This document shows, in pieces, positions 1 through 6,021 of a stretch of DNA of 11,615 nucleotides. The stretch's first letter is position 1. Every line of letters starts with the position of its first letter. The DNA is taken from positions 1 through 11,615 of the forward strand of contig JACCXG010000595.1 in NCBI GenBank assembly GCA_013697225.1, given 5' to 3'. Made by a program: the position numbers and the translations under genes. The DNA comes from Acidobacteriota bacterium (GTDB lineage Bacteria; Acidobacteriota; Vicinamibacteria; Vicinamibacterales; 2-12-FULL-66-21). The notes beneath the pieces were generated by a model. It searched no databases, was not told where the DNA came from, and saw only the letters and a list, made by a program, of their open reading frames with translations.

Positions 1-623
1 ACCGCCTGGAGCGCCCGGCCAAACAGCGTTCCGGAGAGGAGCCCGTGTGCGGCAATTCCCAGGGCAGCGGTGAGCGCCAGGGCGATTCCTCCGTCCCCTC
101 CGATTTGAAGGAACGGCGAAGGCAAACCATAGAGCGTCTCGGTCGCTGCCACCGTGCGGGCGAGCCAGACGGCCAGACCGCCGGCAAACATCCCGAGCGT
201 CAGCGTGACCATGAAAGCGGGCATGCGCAGCCACCCCACGCACGCGCCGTTGACGGCGCCGGCCGCCACCCCCGTGGCAAGCATCGCTGCCAGACCCGTC
301 AGGGTGCCGAGGGTCCCCCCCTGCGTCCCTTCCTCCGCACTCATCACGACACCACCGACGACGCTGACGAGTCCGACAACGGCCGTGGACGACAGGTCGA
401 TGCCGGCGGAGATCAGCACGAAGGTCTGCCCCACTGCGAGCAGGAAGAGGGGCAGCGCGGATATGACGACAGTCTCCAGGTTGGGTCCGGTGGCAAAGCC
501 CGGCACCAGCAGGGCGAAGGTCAGGAAGGCCCCGACATTCAGGGCAAGTGCTACGGCGCCCGGATTCCCTTCTCCCTTCTCCCTTTTCCCTTCTCCCTTT
601 CCCCCTCCCCCCACCCAGCTCAC
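1..623 (-). CDS. Sugar ABC transporter permease, RbsC family (3' end cut by window edge)
   Basis: This is an inner-membrane permease subunit of a ribose/xylose/inositol-type ABC importer. About 207 residues are visible, against roughly 320-340 for the family, because the gene runs off the left edge. Residues after about 24 form a first membrane segment (VGAFLTFALLVPGF). Then comes the family hallmark AVGQTFVLISAGIDLS, which aligns with the AVGMTLVILTSGIDLS of E. coli RbsC, followed by further Gly/Ala/Leu-rich membrane helices and LFGRALQAV (RbsC: LGRYIYALG). The start chosen is the GTG at 623-621. It overlaps the TGA of the binding-protein gene as GTGA, a usual sign of translational coupling. 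A second in-frame GTG lies at 614-612. With the first start, the N-terminal 20 or so residues are a Gly/Lys/Glu-rich low-complexity tail encoded by a heptamer repeat. The substrate cannot be told from sequence. The family call is firm and the exact start is less certain. Confidence 0.88.
   Translation of the reverse strand, partial: MSWVGGGGKGEGKREKGEGNPGAVALALNVGAFLTFALLVPGFATGPNLETVVISALPLFLLAVGQTFVLISAGIDLSSTAVVGLVSVVGGVVMSAEEGTQGGTLGTLTGLAAMLATGVAAGAVNGACVGWLRMPAFMVTLTLGMFAGGLAVWLARTVAATETLYGLPSPFLQIGGDGGIALALTAALGIAAHGLLSGTLFGRALQA
565..612. repeat. 48-bp polypyrimidine/polypurine tract with CCCTTCT heptamer repeats
   Basis: Positions 565-612 are uninterrupted pyrimidines on the plus strand. 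Within it, 567-594 is four tandem heptamers (CCCTTCT, CCCTTCT, CCCTTTT, CCCTTCT), followed by a decayed copy and C-runs. On the minus strand the tract lies in the first codons of the permease gene, just after the GTGA overlap. The unit length is seven, so gain or loss of one copy would shift the permease frame. Confidence 0.85.
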
Positions 624-1639
624 GGCCCGCGCCGGGCCATGACCGCACCCCACATCCGGTCGGCCAGCGACGCCATGTTCGCCTGCGTGATGGCGAAGCC
701 GGGATCCTCGATCCGTGCGGGGGGGGACGTCCCGCTTTTCGCCCCGACAATTACCTCGATGGCCTGCTCCGCTTCCCAGAACACGTCCTGCACCCCTGTG
801 GCATCGAGGTACCCGTCGAGCATCATGGAGTAGGCGGTTGGATCCCCGTCGAAACCCCCGAGGATGACGTGCCCCTCGTCCCCGACCCGCTGCCACTTTC
901 CGAGGCTGCTCAGAACCGACTTGATGCTCGGCAGCATGAAGTCCGAGGAAGTGAAGACCAGGCTGATGTCCGGGTGGGCCTGAAACGCACTCTGCAGCCC
1001 GGCGAGCGCCCGCTCCTGGTTCCATTCCGTGGGGATTCTCGATACGACCTGAACGGCGTCCCCGGCCTCCTTCACGGCAGCCTCGAACCCGTCCCGTCGT
1101 CCGATGGCGTTCACGTCGCTGAGATCTCCCAGCAGGATTGCCGCCTTCGCAGGGGAGCCCGAGGCACGCGCCTGCTCGATCAGATACTCCACGGTGGCCT
1201 TCGTGATCGCCACGTTGTCGGGGACGATGGCGGTGTGCGGTGCGTCGGTGCGATCTGCCGGCCTGTTGAAGAGCACGACCGGGATCCCCGCGGCATTGGC
1301 CGCGCGGATCATCGGGATGACCGTCTTCCCGTCCTTCGGTACCAGGATGATGCCGTCCACCCGGCGGTTGATGAACGTCCGCACCTGCTCCAGCTGCCGG
1401 TTCGGATCGCCGTCGGCTACCGCCTCGAGCATCGTGATCTTCCGCTCGGCCGTGTCGGCACGCAGCTTGTTCCACGCGGCAACCCAGAACTCGGTCTGCA
1501 GGGTCTCGAAGGCCACACCAATCGTCAGCGCCCCCTCGTCACGTGCCGGGGCAGACCCGCCGCATGCGGCAAGGGCGGTTGCCATCAGCGCCGCAAGGGT
1601 CACGCCTGCGGTCCTCCTCCCGATCGAACAGCTCTTCAT
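620..1639 (-). CDS. Periplasmic sugar-binding lipoprotein of an ABC importer (Peripla_BP_4 type)
   Basis: This 339-aa protein is the solute-binding component of the importer whose permease follows it. Residues 1-26 are a lipoprotein signal peptide: a charged start with RR at 8-9, a hydrophobic stretch, and the lipobox LAAC with the acylated Cys at 26. The mature part is a ribose/galactose-binding-type fold: LTIGVAFETLQTEFW near 38-52, then VDGIILVPKDGKTVIPMIRAANAAGIPVV, typical of the ligand-binding cleft of this family. An ATG two codons upstream (1645) is also in frame. However, AGGAG at 1650-1646 touches that ATG directly and sits 6 nt before the ATG at 1639, so I chose 1639. The gene starts 19 bp after the oxidoreductase stop and its own stop overlaps the permease start, so the three are one operon. 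The sugar or polyol bound is unknown. Confidence 0.92.
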   Translation of the reverse strand: MKSCSIGRRTAGVTLAALMATALAACGGSAPARDEGALTIGVAFETLQTEFWVAAWNKLRADTAERKITMLEAVADGDPNRQLEQVRTFINRRVDGIILVPKDGKTVIPMIRAANAAGIPVVLFNRPADRTDAPHTAIVPDNVAITKATVEYLIEQARASGSPAKAAILLGDLSDVNAIGRRDGFEAAVKEAGDAVQVVSRIPTEWNQERALAGLQSAFQAHPDISLVFTSSDFMLPSIKSVLSSLGKWQRVGDEGHVILGGFDGDPTAYSMMLDGYLDATGVQDVFWEAEQAIEVIVGAKSGTSPPARIEDPGFAITQANMASLADRMWGAVMARRGP

Positions 1640-1645
1640 GCACAT

Positions 1646-1650
1646 CTCCT
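1646..1650 (-). promoter_or_regulatory. Ribosome binding site that decides the binding-protein start
   Basis: AGGAG on the minus strand lies 6 nt before the ATG at 1639 and 0 nt before the ATG at 1645. Only the downstream ATG has usable spacing. Confidence 0.75.
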
Positions 1651-1658
1651 GCGTCCCT

Positions 1659-2699
1659 TCAGAACGTCACCGCCCGGCCGGTGCGCGCGCTGTCGTACGC
1701 CGCGAACACGAGCGAAAGCGTCTTCAGATTGTCCTCTCCGGTCGTTTCTCCGCCCCCCTGCCCGCGAAGGCCGCGGAGCAGGTCCGTGCAGCATGGGACG
1801 ATGCTGGCGTGGGCGACCTCGTAGCGCGGATCCGCCCAGGCATACCGGGGCGGGGCATGGCGGGTGGTGCGGGTGCCGCTTCGGGTCGTGACGCGAATCA
1901 CGTAGTCGGCCGCCAGCTCGATGGAGCCGGTCGTGCCTTCGATGAAGGCCAGCGTCTGCGGGAAGACTTCCCGCGTCGACGGCTCGAGGGGCGTTCGTGC
2001 GTAACCGAGCTCGATGGTGACATGCGTCGCTTCCCCTCCCATGGTCAGGAGGATCGTCGCGACGTTCTCCCCCTTGACGCGCGGAGCCAGCGTGCGCGCG
2101 GTGCGGCAGTAGAGCGTGCGTGCCTCGCCGAAGAGCACGCGTGCGGCATCGAGGAGGTGCGTCCCCAGATCCGTGAGGATGAAGCGATCGAGGTCCCGGA
2201 GAGCCGGCTGATTCCCAAACACATCGAAGCCCGACACCATCGTGAGCCTGGCGCGGAGGAGCGTCCCGATCCTGCCGGAACCCAGGAGGCTGCGAAGCCT
2301 CTGGAGCGGCGCCTGCCAGCGCCAGTTCTCGTGCACGAAGAAGGGAGTTTTGGCGCGCTGGAAGGCAGAGACGATCTGCCGCGCATCGGCAAGGTTGTCT
2401 GCGAGCGGTTTCTGGCAGATGCAGGGGGTGCGGTGGCGTGCGCAGAGGAGCGACAGCGGCTTGTGGCCGCCGACTTCGGTGATGTTGTCCACGAAGTCAG
2501 GCCGGACTTCCTCCAGCAGTCGCTCCGGATCGTCGAAGACGGCGGGGATCCCGAAGTCGCGCGCCACCGCCTCTGCTTTGCCGCGCGTGCGGTTGTAGAT
2601 GGCCACGCATTCCGCCCCCCCCGTCTCTCGCCAGCCGGCAAGCTGAAACGGCGTCCAGAATCCGGCGCCGAACACGGCAAACTTCAGAGGTGAAGCCAT
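1659..2699 (-). CDS. Gfo/Idh/MocA family NAD(P)-dependent oxidoreductase
   Basis: This 346-aa cytosolic dehydrogenase is of the glucose-fructose oxidoreductase / inositol dehydrogenase family, which usually oxidises or reduces a hydroxyl of a sugar, inositol or sugar acid. The N-terminal Rossmann fold opens with KFAVFGAGFW (6-15; a GxGxxG variant). The family EKP motif appears as QKP at 96-98, so the conserved Lys is kept but the Glu is replaced. HENWRWQ at 123-129 is typical of the hinge between the Rossmann domain and the C-terminal beta-sheet domain. The end AAYDSARTGRAVTF is also family-typical. The frame stays open for 124 codons upstream of 2699, but that part is low-complexity shadow sequence. 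The ATG at 2699 places the Rossmann motif where the family has it. No good Shine-Dalgarno sequence precedes it. The gene lies between the isomerase-like gene and the binding protein, in line with a role in catabolism of the imported sugar. The substrate is not predictable. Confidence 0.9.
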   Translation of the reverse strand: MASPLKFAVFGAGFWTPFQLAGWRETGGAECVAIYNRTRGKAEAVARDFGIPAVFDDPERLLEEVRPDFVDNITEVGGHKPLSLLCARHRTPCICQKPLADNLADARQIVSAFQRAKTPFFVHENWRWQAPLQRLRSLLGSGRIGTLLRARLTMVSGFDVFGNQPALRDLDRFILTDLGTHLLDAARVLFGEARTLYCRTARTLAPRVKGENVATILLTMGGEATHVTIELGYARTPLEPSTREVFPQTLAFIEGTTGSIELAADYVIRVTTRSGTRTTRHAPPRYAWADPRYEVAHASIVPCCTDLLRGLRGQGGGETTGEDNLKTLSLVFAAYDSARTGRAVTF

Positions 2700-2802
2700 C
2701 CGAAGGGGGTCAGATGCCCGTCGACACGCGCGACGGAGAAGGGAGGCAGGGGCAGTTACTCCCCCGCATCTGCGTCTGCCACTTACCGGCGCGCTCCCCG
2801 TG

Positions 2803-2838
2803 TGCCCATCTCCCCGGCGCTGCCGGGGTGACCGGGCA
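2803..2838 (-). other. Strong intercistronic hairpin in the sugar operon
   Basis: An inverted repeat has a perfect inner stem CCCCGGC / GCCGGGG (2812-2818 with 2822-2828, 3-nt loop) and an outer stem TGCCC / GGGCA (2803-2807 with 2834-2838). It starts 27 nt after the isomerase stop, on the transcript side, and no T-run follows. It could be a partial terminator, a processing site or a 3' stabiliser that sets different expression levels within the operon. The rest of the 166-bp gap holds nothing I recognise. Confidence 0.6.
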
Positions 2839-2865
2839 TGGCAGGTCGCCCCGCAGAGAACCGGA

Positions 2866-3735
2866 TCACACAGTACAGAGCACCACCGCCTCGCGCAGCG
2901 AGGTGAGCGGATCCCGCTTCGGGAGGAACTCGTGCGCGAAGTACCCATCGAAGCCCATGTCGGCGATCGCGGCCGCCACGGTCCGCCAGGTGATCTCCTG
3001 GGTGTCGTCGAGCTCGTTGCGTCCCGGCACACCCCCCGTGTGAAAGTGCGCGAAGTGCTCCCGGTTGTCACGGATGGTCCGGATCAGATCCCCTTCCATG
3101 ATCTGCATGTGGTAGATGTCGTACAGCAGCTTGACCCGCGGCGAGCCGACCGCCTTCACGACATCGATGCCGAACGCGGACTTGTCACCCTGGTAATCAG
3201 GGTGATCGACTTTGCTGTTGAGGAGCTCCAGGCAGATGGTGACGCCGTGATCCTCCGCCACCTTCTTGACCTTGTTCAGCCCCTCGACACAGTTCGCCTT
3301 CGCTTCCTCGTCCGGCATGCCACGCCTGTTGCCGAAGAACGTGATCACGTTGGGAACCTTGTGTGCAGCGGCGATGGGAATGCCGCGCTCGAGGCTCGCG
3401 ATCAGTTTCTCGTGATTCCCCTTCACGTTGAACCCATCGGTAATACCGCCGCCGGCGCCGGAGCCCATCGAGCACGTCAGGCCGTATTCGCGGGCAATGG
3501 GCCACTCCTTTTCCGTCAGGAGATCGACAGCGGTGAGACCCATGTCCGCAACCGCCTTGAAAAACTCATGGGCCGGGACCTTGGCGAACGGCCAGCGACA
3601 GACCGACTGCTTCAGCCGGCCCGGACCTCCGGCCGGCTGAACGGAAGCGCGGGCTCCGACAGGACCCACCGACGACGCTGCCAGCAGTGTCGTCGCGCCG
3701 GTGAGCAGCGCCTCGCGTCTGGTGATGTGCGACAT
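2866..3735 (-). CDS. Hydroxypyruvate isomerase-like sugar isomerase/epimerase (TIM barrel) with Tat-type signal
   Basis: This 289-aa protein belongs to the xylose-isomerase-like TIM-barrel superfamily (AP endonuclease 2 fold), nearest to hydroxypyruvate isomerase. Residues 1-30 look like a twin-arginine signal: ITRREALLTG, a hydrophobic stretch and an Ala-rich end (GARA). The barrel has the metal-binding pattern of this family: CLELLN (Glu170), VDH (His178), YDIYHMQ (Asp206, His209), FAHFHTGGVPGRNELD (His232) and HEF (Glu269). The length fits Hyi (about 260 aa) plus a leader. I chose the ATG at 3735. A GTG at 3753 would add six residues, and neither has a clear ribosome site. It is the first gene of the four-gene uptake operon, so it likely acts on the imported sugar or its oxidised product. 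A Tat signal on an isomerase of this type would place it outside the cytoplasm. Related proteins in Planctomycetes and Acidobacteria often carry such signals, but function there is poorly known. Confidence 0.85.
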   Translation of the reverse strand: MSHITRREALLTGATTLLAASSVGPVGARASVQPAGGPGRLKQSVCRWPFAKVPAHEFFKAVADMGLTAVDLLTEKEWPIAREYGLTCSMGSGAGGGITDGFNVKGNHEKLIASLERGIPIAAAHKVPNVITFFGNRRGMPDEEAKANCVEGLNKVKKVAEDHGVTICLELLNSKVDHPDYQGDKSAFGIDVVKAVGSPRVKLLYDIYHMQIMEGDLIRTIRDNREHFAHFHTGGVPGRNELDDTQEITWRTVAAAIADMGFDGYFAHEFLPKRDPLTSLREAVVLCTV

Positions 3736-3867
3736 AGGCGCGGAGGGTACCACAATCTTGCATGCCGCGGTCGGACGAGGTCACGCAGTACGGTGTCTGG
3801 GGACAGCGTCTGCGCGGACGTCACCGCCAGGCCAGGAGCGGGAGTGCGAGAGTTTGGCGGGTTCGCG
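3736..3867. other. Intergenic region upstream of the sugar operon
   Basis: These 132 bp hold the start-proximal region of the isomerase-like gene and the 3' flank of the nucleotidyltransferase. A possible minus-strand -10 (TACCCT, 3747-3742, preceded by TGTGG) lies very close to the ATG at 3735, which would give an almost leaderless message. I see no convincing -35. It also holds CTTGCATGC (3757-3765) and a segment at 3790-3812 (ACGGTGTCTGG then GGACAGCGTCTG) that resembles REP-like intergenic sequence. Confidence 0.35.
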
Positions 3868-4476
3868 TCACTCCGAGTCCGGGAACAGGTCGACATAGTC
3901 GGCCGGGACGTCTACGTCCCGAAGGACGCCGGGATCACCCACCTCCACGTCGAGGAGCCTTGCCGGATTCGCGCGGATGACGGCCTTCGCGCCAACGGCA
4001 GGATCCGCGCGACGCAGGTCGGCGAAGACGTCCTCGGTGAAAATTACTGGATGCCCGTGACGCCCCCGGTGGACGGCCCTGACGATCGAGGCACCGCCGG
4101 CGTCGAGCGCCCGCAGCAGCGCGGCCACGGTCTCCGCCCGAACCTGCGGGTAATCGACAGGGATGACCATGACGGCGGCCGCGCCGGCGGCTGTTGCCTG
4201 GGCCAGGCCGGCCAGGAGCGACGAGAGCTGCCCCTCGGCGGCGTTCGGGTTCTCAACGTATCGCGCCGGCGGCACGACCCGCCCGACTTCCTGCCGGAGC
4301 GCGTCGTCTTCAGGGCGGCCGATGACGAGTATGTCGGCAATTCCCCCGGAACGCAGGGTCCGGACGGCCCGGACGACGAACGACTCACCGGCCGGCCCGC
4401 ACGGGAGAAGCGCCTTCGGCCGCCCGAAGCGTCGGGACCACCCGGCTGCCAGCACGAGACCGGCACATCCTTGCAT
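3868..4476 (-). CDS. MocA/MobA-like nucleotidyltransferase (molybdenum cofactor cytidylyltransferase type)
   Basis: This 202-aa cytosolic NTP-transferase has the N-terminal nucleotide-binding signature LVLAAGWSRRFGRPKALL (7-24), GQLSSL (82-87), a metal-binding VDYP (107-110), GHPV (141-144) and VGAKAVI (161-167). This order and length match MocA, which transfers CMP from CTP to molybdopterin to make the cytosine dinucleotide cofactor of xanthine-dehydrogenase-type enzymes. MobA (GMP transfer) and other sugar-nucleotide transferases share the fold, so the exact substrate is uncertain. The start ATG at 4476 has AGGA 7 nt upstream. It is transcribed divergently from the cold-shock gene. No molybdoenzyme gene lies nearby in the window, so the context neither supports nor opposes the MocA reading. 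Confidence 0.82.
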   Translation of the reverse strand: MQGCAGLVLAAGWSRRFGRPKALLPCGPAGESFVVRAVRTLRSGGIADILVIGRPEDDALRQEVGRVVPPARYVENPNAAEGQLSSLLAGLAQATAAGAAAVMVIPVDYPQVRAETVAALLRALDAGGASIVRAVHRGRHGHPVIFTEDVFADLRRADPAVGAKAVIRANPARLLDVEVGDPGVLRDVDVPADYVDLFPDSE

Positions 4477-4564
4477 GCAGTGATCCTGTCATGAGATCCG
4501 TGACCGGGCGGTTTGGGCGCTTTCGGCGACCGGTCCTGCGAATGCTCCCGAGTCTTGCATGCAG
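4470..4564. repeat. Direct repeat CTTGCATGCAG, two copies
   Basis: Identical 11-mers lie at 4470-4480, covering the nucleotidyltransferase start codon, and at 4554-4564, 84 bp further right and about 32 bp before the cold-shock -35. Each contains the palindrome GCATGC. A shorter copy (CTTGCATGC) is at 3757-3765, upstream of the sugar operon. The spacing between divergent genes would suit an operator, but chance is not excluded. Confidence 0.4.
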
Positions 4565-4595
4565 AAAGGAACGCGCGAAATCACGCCATATTTCG

Positions 4596-4624
4596 TTGAC
4601 TTCAGGTGAGGAAGTCCCTATAGT
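4596..4624 (+). promoter_or_regulatory. Sigma-70-type promoter of the cold-shock gene
   Basis: TTGACT (4596-4601), a 17-bp spacer and TATAGT (4619-4624) match the consensus at 5 of 6 positions each with ideal spacing. The surrounding DNA is also more AT-rich than the window average. The expected transcript start is near 4631, giving a leader of about 177 nt before the ATG at 4808. Confidence 0.75.
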
Positions 4625-4630
4625 TGGCGC

Positions 4631-4807
4631 GGTTCAGCTCACTGCGCGGCGGCAGAACACAGGCCGACGGGGCGCAGGGACGGGGTTCAATCGGACGGTC
4701 GGCGTTCCCAGGCATGAGGCGGGTCGCGGCCCGCCGGCCCGTCTTCCCGGTTATGAGCTATGCGCCCCTGGATGATCCGGGGGGCGTTCACTCGGAGGAC
4801 ACGGCAA
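4631..4807 (+). promoter_or_regulatory. Long structured 5' leader of the cold-shock gene
   Basis: Between the predicted start of transcription and the ATG there are about 177 nt with no gene on either strand. It holds a stem GGCGGG / CCCGCC (4718-4723 with 4730-4735). A second strong hairpin at 4763-4786 (CGCCCCTGGA against TCCGGGGGGCG) ends 7 nt before the Shine-Dalgarno GGAGG (4794-4798). Long leaders that control translation by refolding are known for cskA-type cold-shock mRNAs. A regulatory role here is inferred from position and structure only. Confidence 0.5.
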
Positions 4808-5014
4808 ATGCCAAGCGGGACGATCGCTCGACTTCTGATCGACAAGGGCTTTGGTTTCATCCGCGACGAAAGCGGCATGGAACACTTCTTTCACCGCAGC
4901 TCCGTGCGCGGCGCCGTTTTCGAACTCCTGCGCGAGGGGCAGCGGGTGGACTTCACGCCGGAGGAATCCGGAAAGGGTCCCCGTGCCGGTGAGGTTCGCC
5001 TCATCGAGAACTGA
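4808..5014 (+). CDS. Cold-shock-domain protein (CspA-like)
   Basis: This 68-aa protein is a single cold-shock domain, an OB-fold that binds single-stranded RNA or DNA and acts as an RNA chaperone. The RNP1 motif KGFGFI is present near residues 12-17. RNP2 appears as HFFHRSSV, a variant of the usual VFVHFS that keeps the aromatic and His residues. The pattern EGQRVDFTPEESGKGPRAGEV matches the strand 4-5 region (EGQ.V.F....KGP.A..V). The length is normal for the family (65-75 aa). The start is fixed by GGAGG at 4794-4798, 9 nt before the ATG; an upstream in-frame ATG at 4760 falls inside the structured leader. It stands alone downstream of its own promoter, divergent from the nucleotidyltransferase gene. 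Confidence 0.9.
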   Translation: MPSGTIARLLIDKGFGFIRDESGMEHFFHRSSVRGAVFELLREGQRVDFTPEESGKGPRAGEVRLIEN

Positions 5015-5074
5015 CGCGCGTCTCGTTCCGGTGGCGGGGCGCGGGTCGTCCCGCCTGCCCGACTCCTGACGATC

Positions 5075-5701
5075 GTGTTCCCGTCTGCCGGCCGGACCCT
5101 GCGGATCACCGCGTTGGCCCTGTCGGTGGCCTCCCTGCTCTTTCTCCCGTTTGCCGGCCGGTTCCTCGATCACGATGACCCGCTCGAGCGCGCCGACGTG
5201 ATGTTCGTGCTCGCTGGAGGGGGGATTGAGCGATGGCTGGAAGCCGTGGACCTCTACAACGAAGGCTGGGCGCCCGGAATCGTCCTCAGCCCGGGATCGG
5301 TCGGGAGCCTCGAGGCGGTGCTGCAGGCCCGAGGCATCCGGTTTCCCCGCGAAGGTGATTTGACGCGAGAGGCCATCATCTCCAGCGGCGTCCCGCCAGA
5401 GGCGGTCACCATCCTGCCGGGCAGCGTCGACAACACCGCCCACGAAGCATCAGCCCTGCGGCAGACCCTGCAGGGACCCGATCCCCGACGCATCCTCGTC
5501 GTGACTTCCACCTACCACACGCGGCGCACGGGCCTGGCCTTCAGGCGCGCCTTTGCCGGCAGCGGCGTGGACGTGCGCATCCGCGGGAGCCGCTACAGCG
5601 ATGCGACCCCCGGCCGGTGGTGGCGCCGGCGCCCGGAGATCCGCTTCGTCACGTCAGAGCTGCAGAAGTACGTGCTGTACGCCGTCGGGATTGGAGACTA
5701 G
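5075..5701 (+). CDS. DUF218/YdcF-family membrane-anchored protein
   Basis: This 208-aa protein of the YdcF/SanA/ElyC family has one N-terminal membrane segment (about residues 8-29) with the rest probably in the periplasm. Domain hallmarks are VLAGGG (45-50), ERWLEAVDLYNEG (52-64), SVDNTAHEA (117-125, the family's S.NT..EA motif), VTSTYHTRRT (143-152) and a C-terminal SELQKYVLY. Family members act in envelope polysaccharide or peptidoglycan metabolism (ElyC) or bind nucleotide-like ligands (YdcF), but the reaction is generally unknown. The start is a GTG at 5075 with weak ribosome signal. The gene begins 60 bp after the cold-shock stop on the same strand, so read-through from that promoter is possible. 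The call is at family level only. Confidence 0.88.
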   Translation: MFPSAGRTLRITALALSVASLLFLPFAGRFLDHDDPLERADVMFVLAGGGIERWLEAVDLYNEGWAPGIVLSPGSVGSLEAVLQARGIRFPREGDLTREAIISSGVPPEAVTILPGSVDNTAHEASALRQTLQGPDPRRILVVTSTYHTRRTGLAFRRAFAGSGVDVRIRGSRYSDATPGRWWRRRPEIRFVTSELQKYVLYAVGIGD

Positions 5702-5748
5702 TGGACCGCCCCGACACAGGGACGGCCGATGCTTGAGGAGGGCTGGAC

Positions 5749-5982
5749 GTGAACTACGGTGTGCCGCCCGGCCGGCGCACACCAGCGGAGAAGACCGCCG
5801 AGCGGCAGCGCCAGATTGTGGAGATCTGGCTGCAGCGGCCGAAACGGGAGCGCACCGTTGACGACGTGCTGACGTTTTACGGATGGCTGTCGGACCACCA
5901 CGCCAAGCTCGTGCCGAGCGGGCCCGGCCCCGTCCGGCAACTGCGAGCCATTCTGGACGGACACATCGTGGAGCCGACCTGA
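5749..5982 (+). CDS. Small hypothetical protein (77 aa)
   Basis: I do not recognise a family. The case for a real gene is a GTG start with a very good Shine-Dalgarno (GAGGAGGG, 5735-5742, 6 nt spacing), a clean stop, position 47 bp after the DUF218 gene on the same strand, and a soluble, evenly composed protein. It is predicted mainly helical: a basic first part (RRTPAEKTAERQRQ), an amphipathic stretch with Trp (IVEIWLQR), then VDDVLTFYGWLSDHH and a last helix VRQLRAILDGHIVE. No Cys, no membrane segment. The size and make-up would fit a small regulatory or adaptor protein, but nothing in the sequence shows a function. Confidence 0.65.
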   Translation: MNYGVPPGRRTPAEKTAERQRQIVEIWLQRPKRERTVDDVLTFYGWLSDHHAKLVPSGPGPVRQLRAILDGHIVEPT

Positions 5983-5995
5983 GGTGTATTGAGCT

Positions 5996-6013
5996 CCTCG
6001 CACCGGGGCGAGG
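5996..6013 (-). terminator. Hairpin 3' of selC
   Basis: CCTCGC / GCGAGG form a perfect 6-bp stem with a 6-nt loop. It lies 8 nt after the CCA end of the tRNA on its transcript and 13 bp beyond the stop of the convergent hypothetical gene. No T-tract follows on either strand, so it may terminate weakly, or serve as a 3' processing or end signal for both transcripts. Confidence 0.4.
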
Positions 6014-6021
6014 GACAACGT

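Noticed and set aside
548..2693. Long open frames on the plus strand opposite the binding-protein and oxidoreductase genes (up to about 530 codons)
   Set aside because: They are Arg/Pro/Gly-rich shadows of well-recognised minus-strand genes; high GC makes stops rare in the opposite frames.
2700..3071. A 124-codon N-terminal extension of the Gfo/Idh/MocA oxidoreductase
   Set aside because: The Rossmann fold begins directly after the ATG at 2699, and the extension is low-complexity sequence overlapping the isomerase gene in another frame.
2800..4494. A 564-codon plus-strand open frame across the isomerase and nucleotidyltransferase genes
   Set aside because: It spans two real minus-strand genes and an intergenic region and has no recognisable domain.
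4754..4760. Earlier start of the cold-shock protein at the ATG at 4760
   Set aside because: It would add 16 Arg-rich residues encoded by the leader hairpin; the ATG at 4808 has GGAGG at good spacing and gives the normal family length.
4491..4775. A 94-codon open frame before the cold-shock gene
   Set aside because: It crosses the predicted promoter and leader, has no ribosome site and has biased composition.
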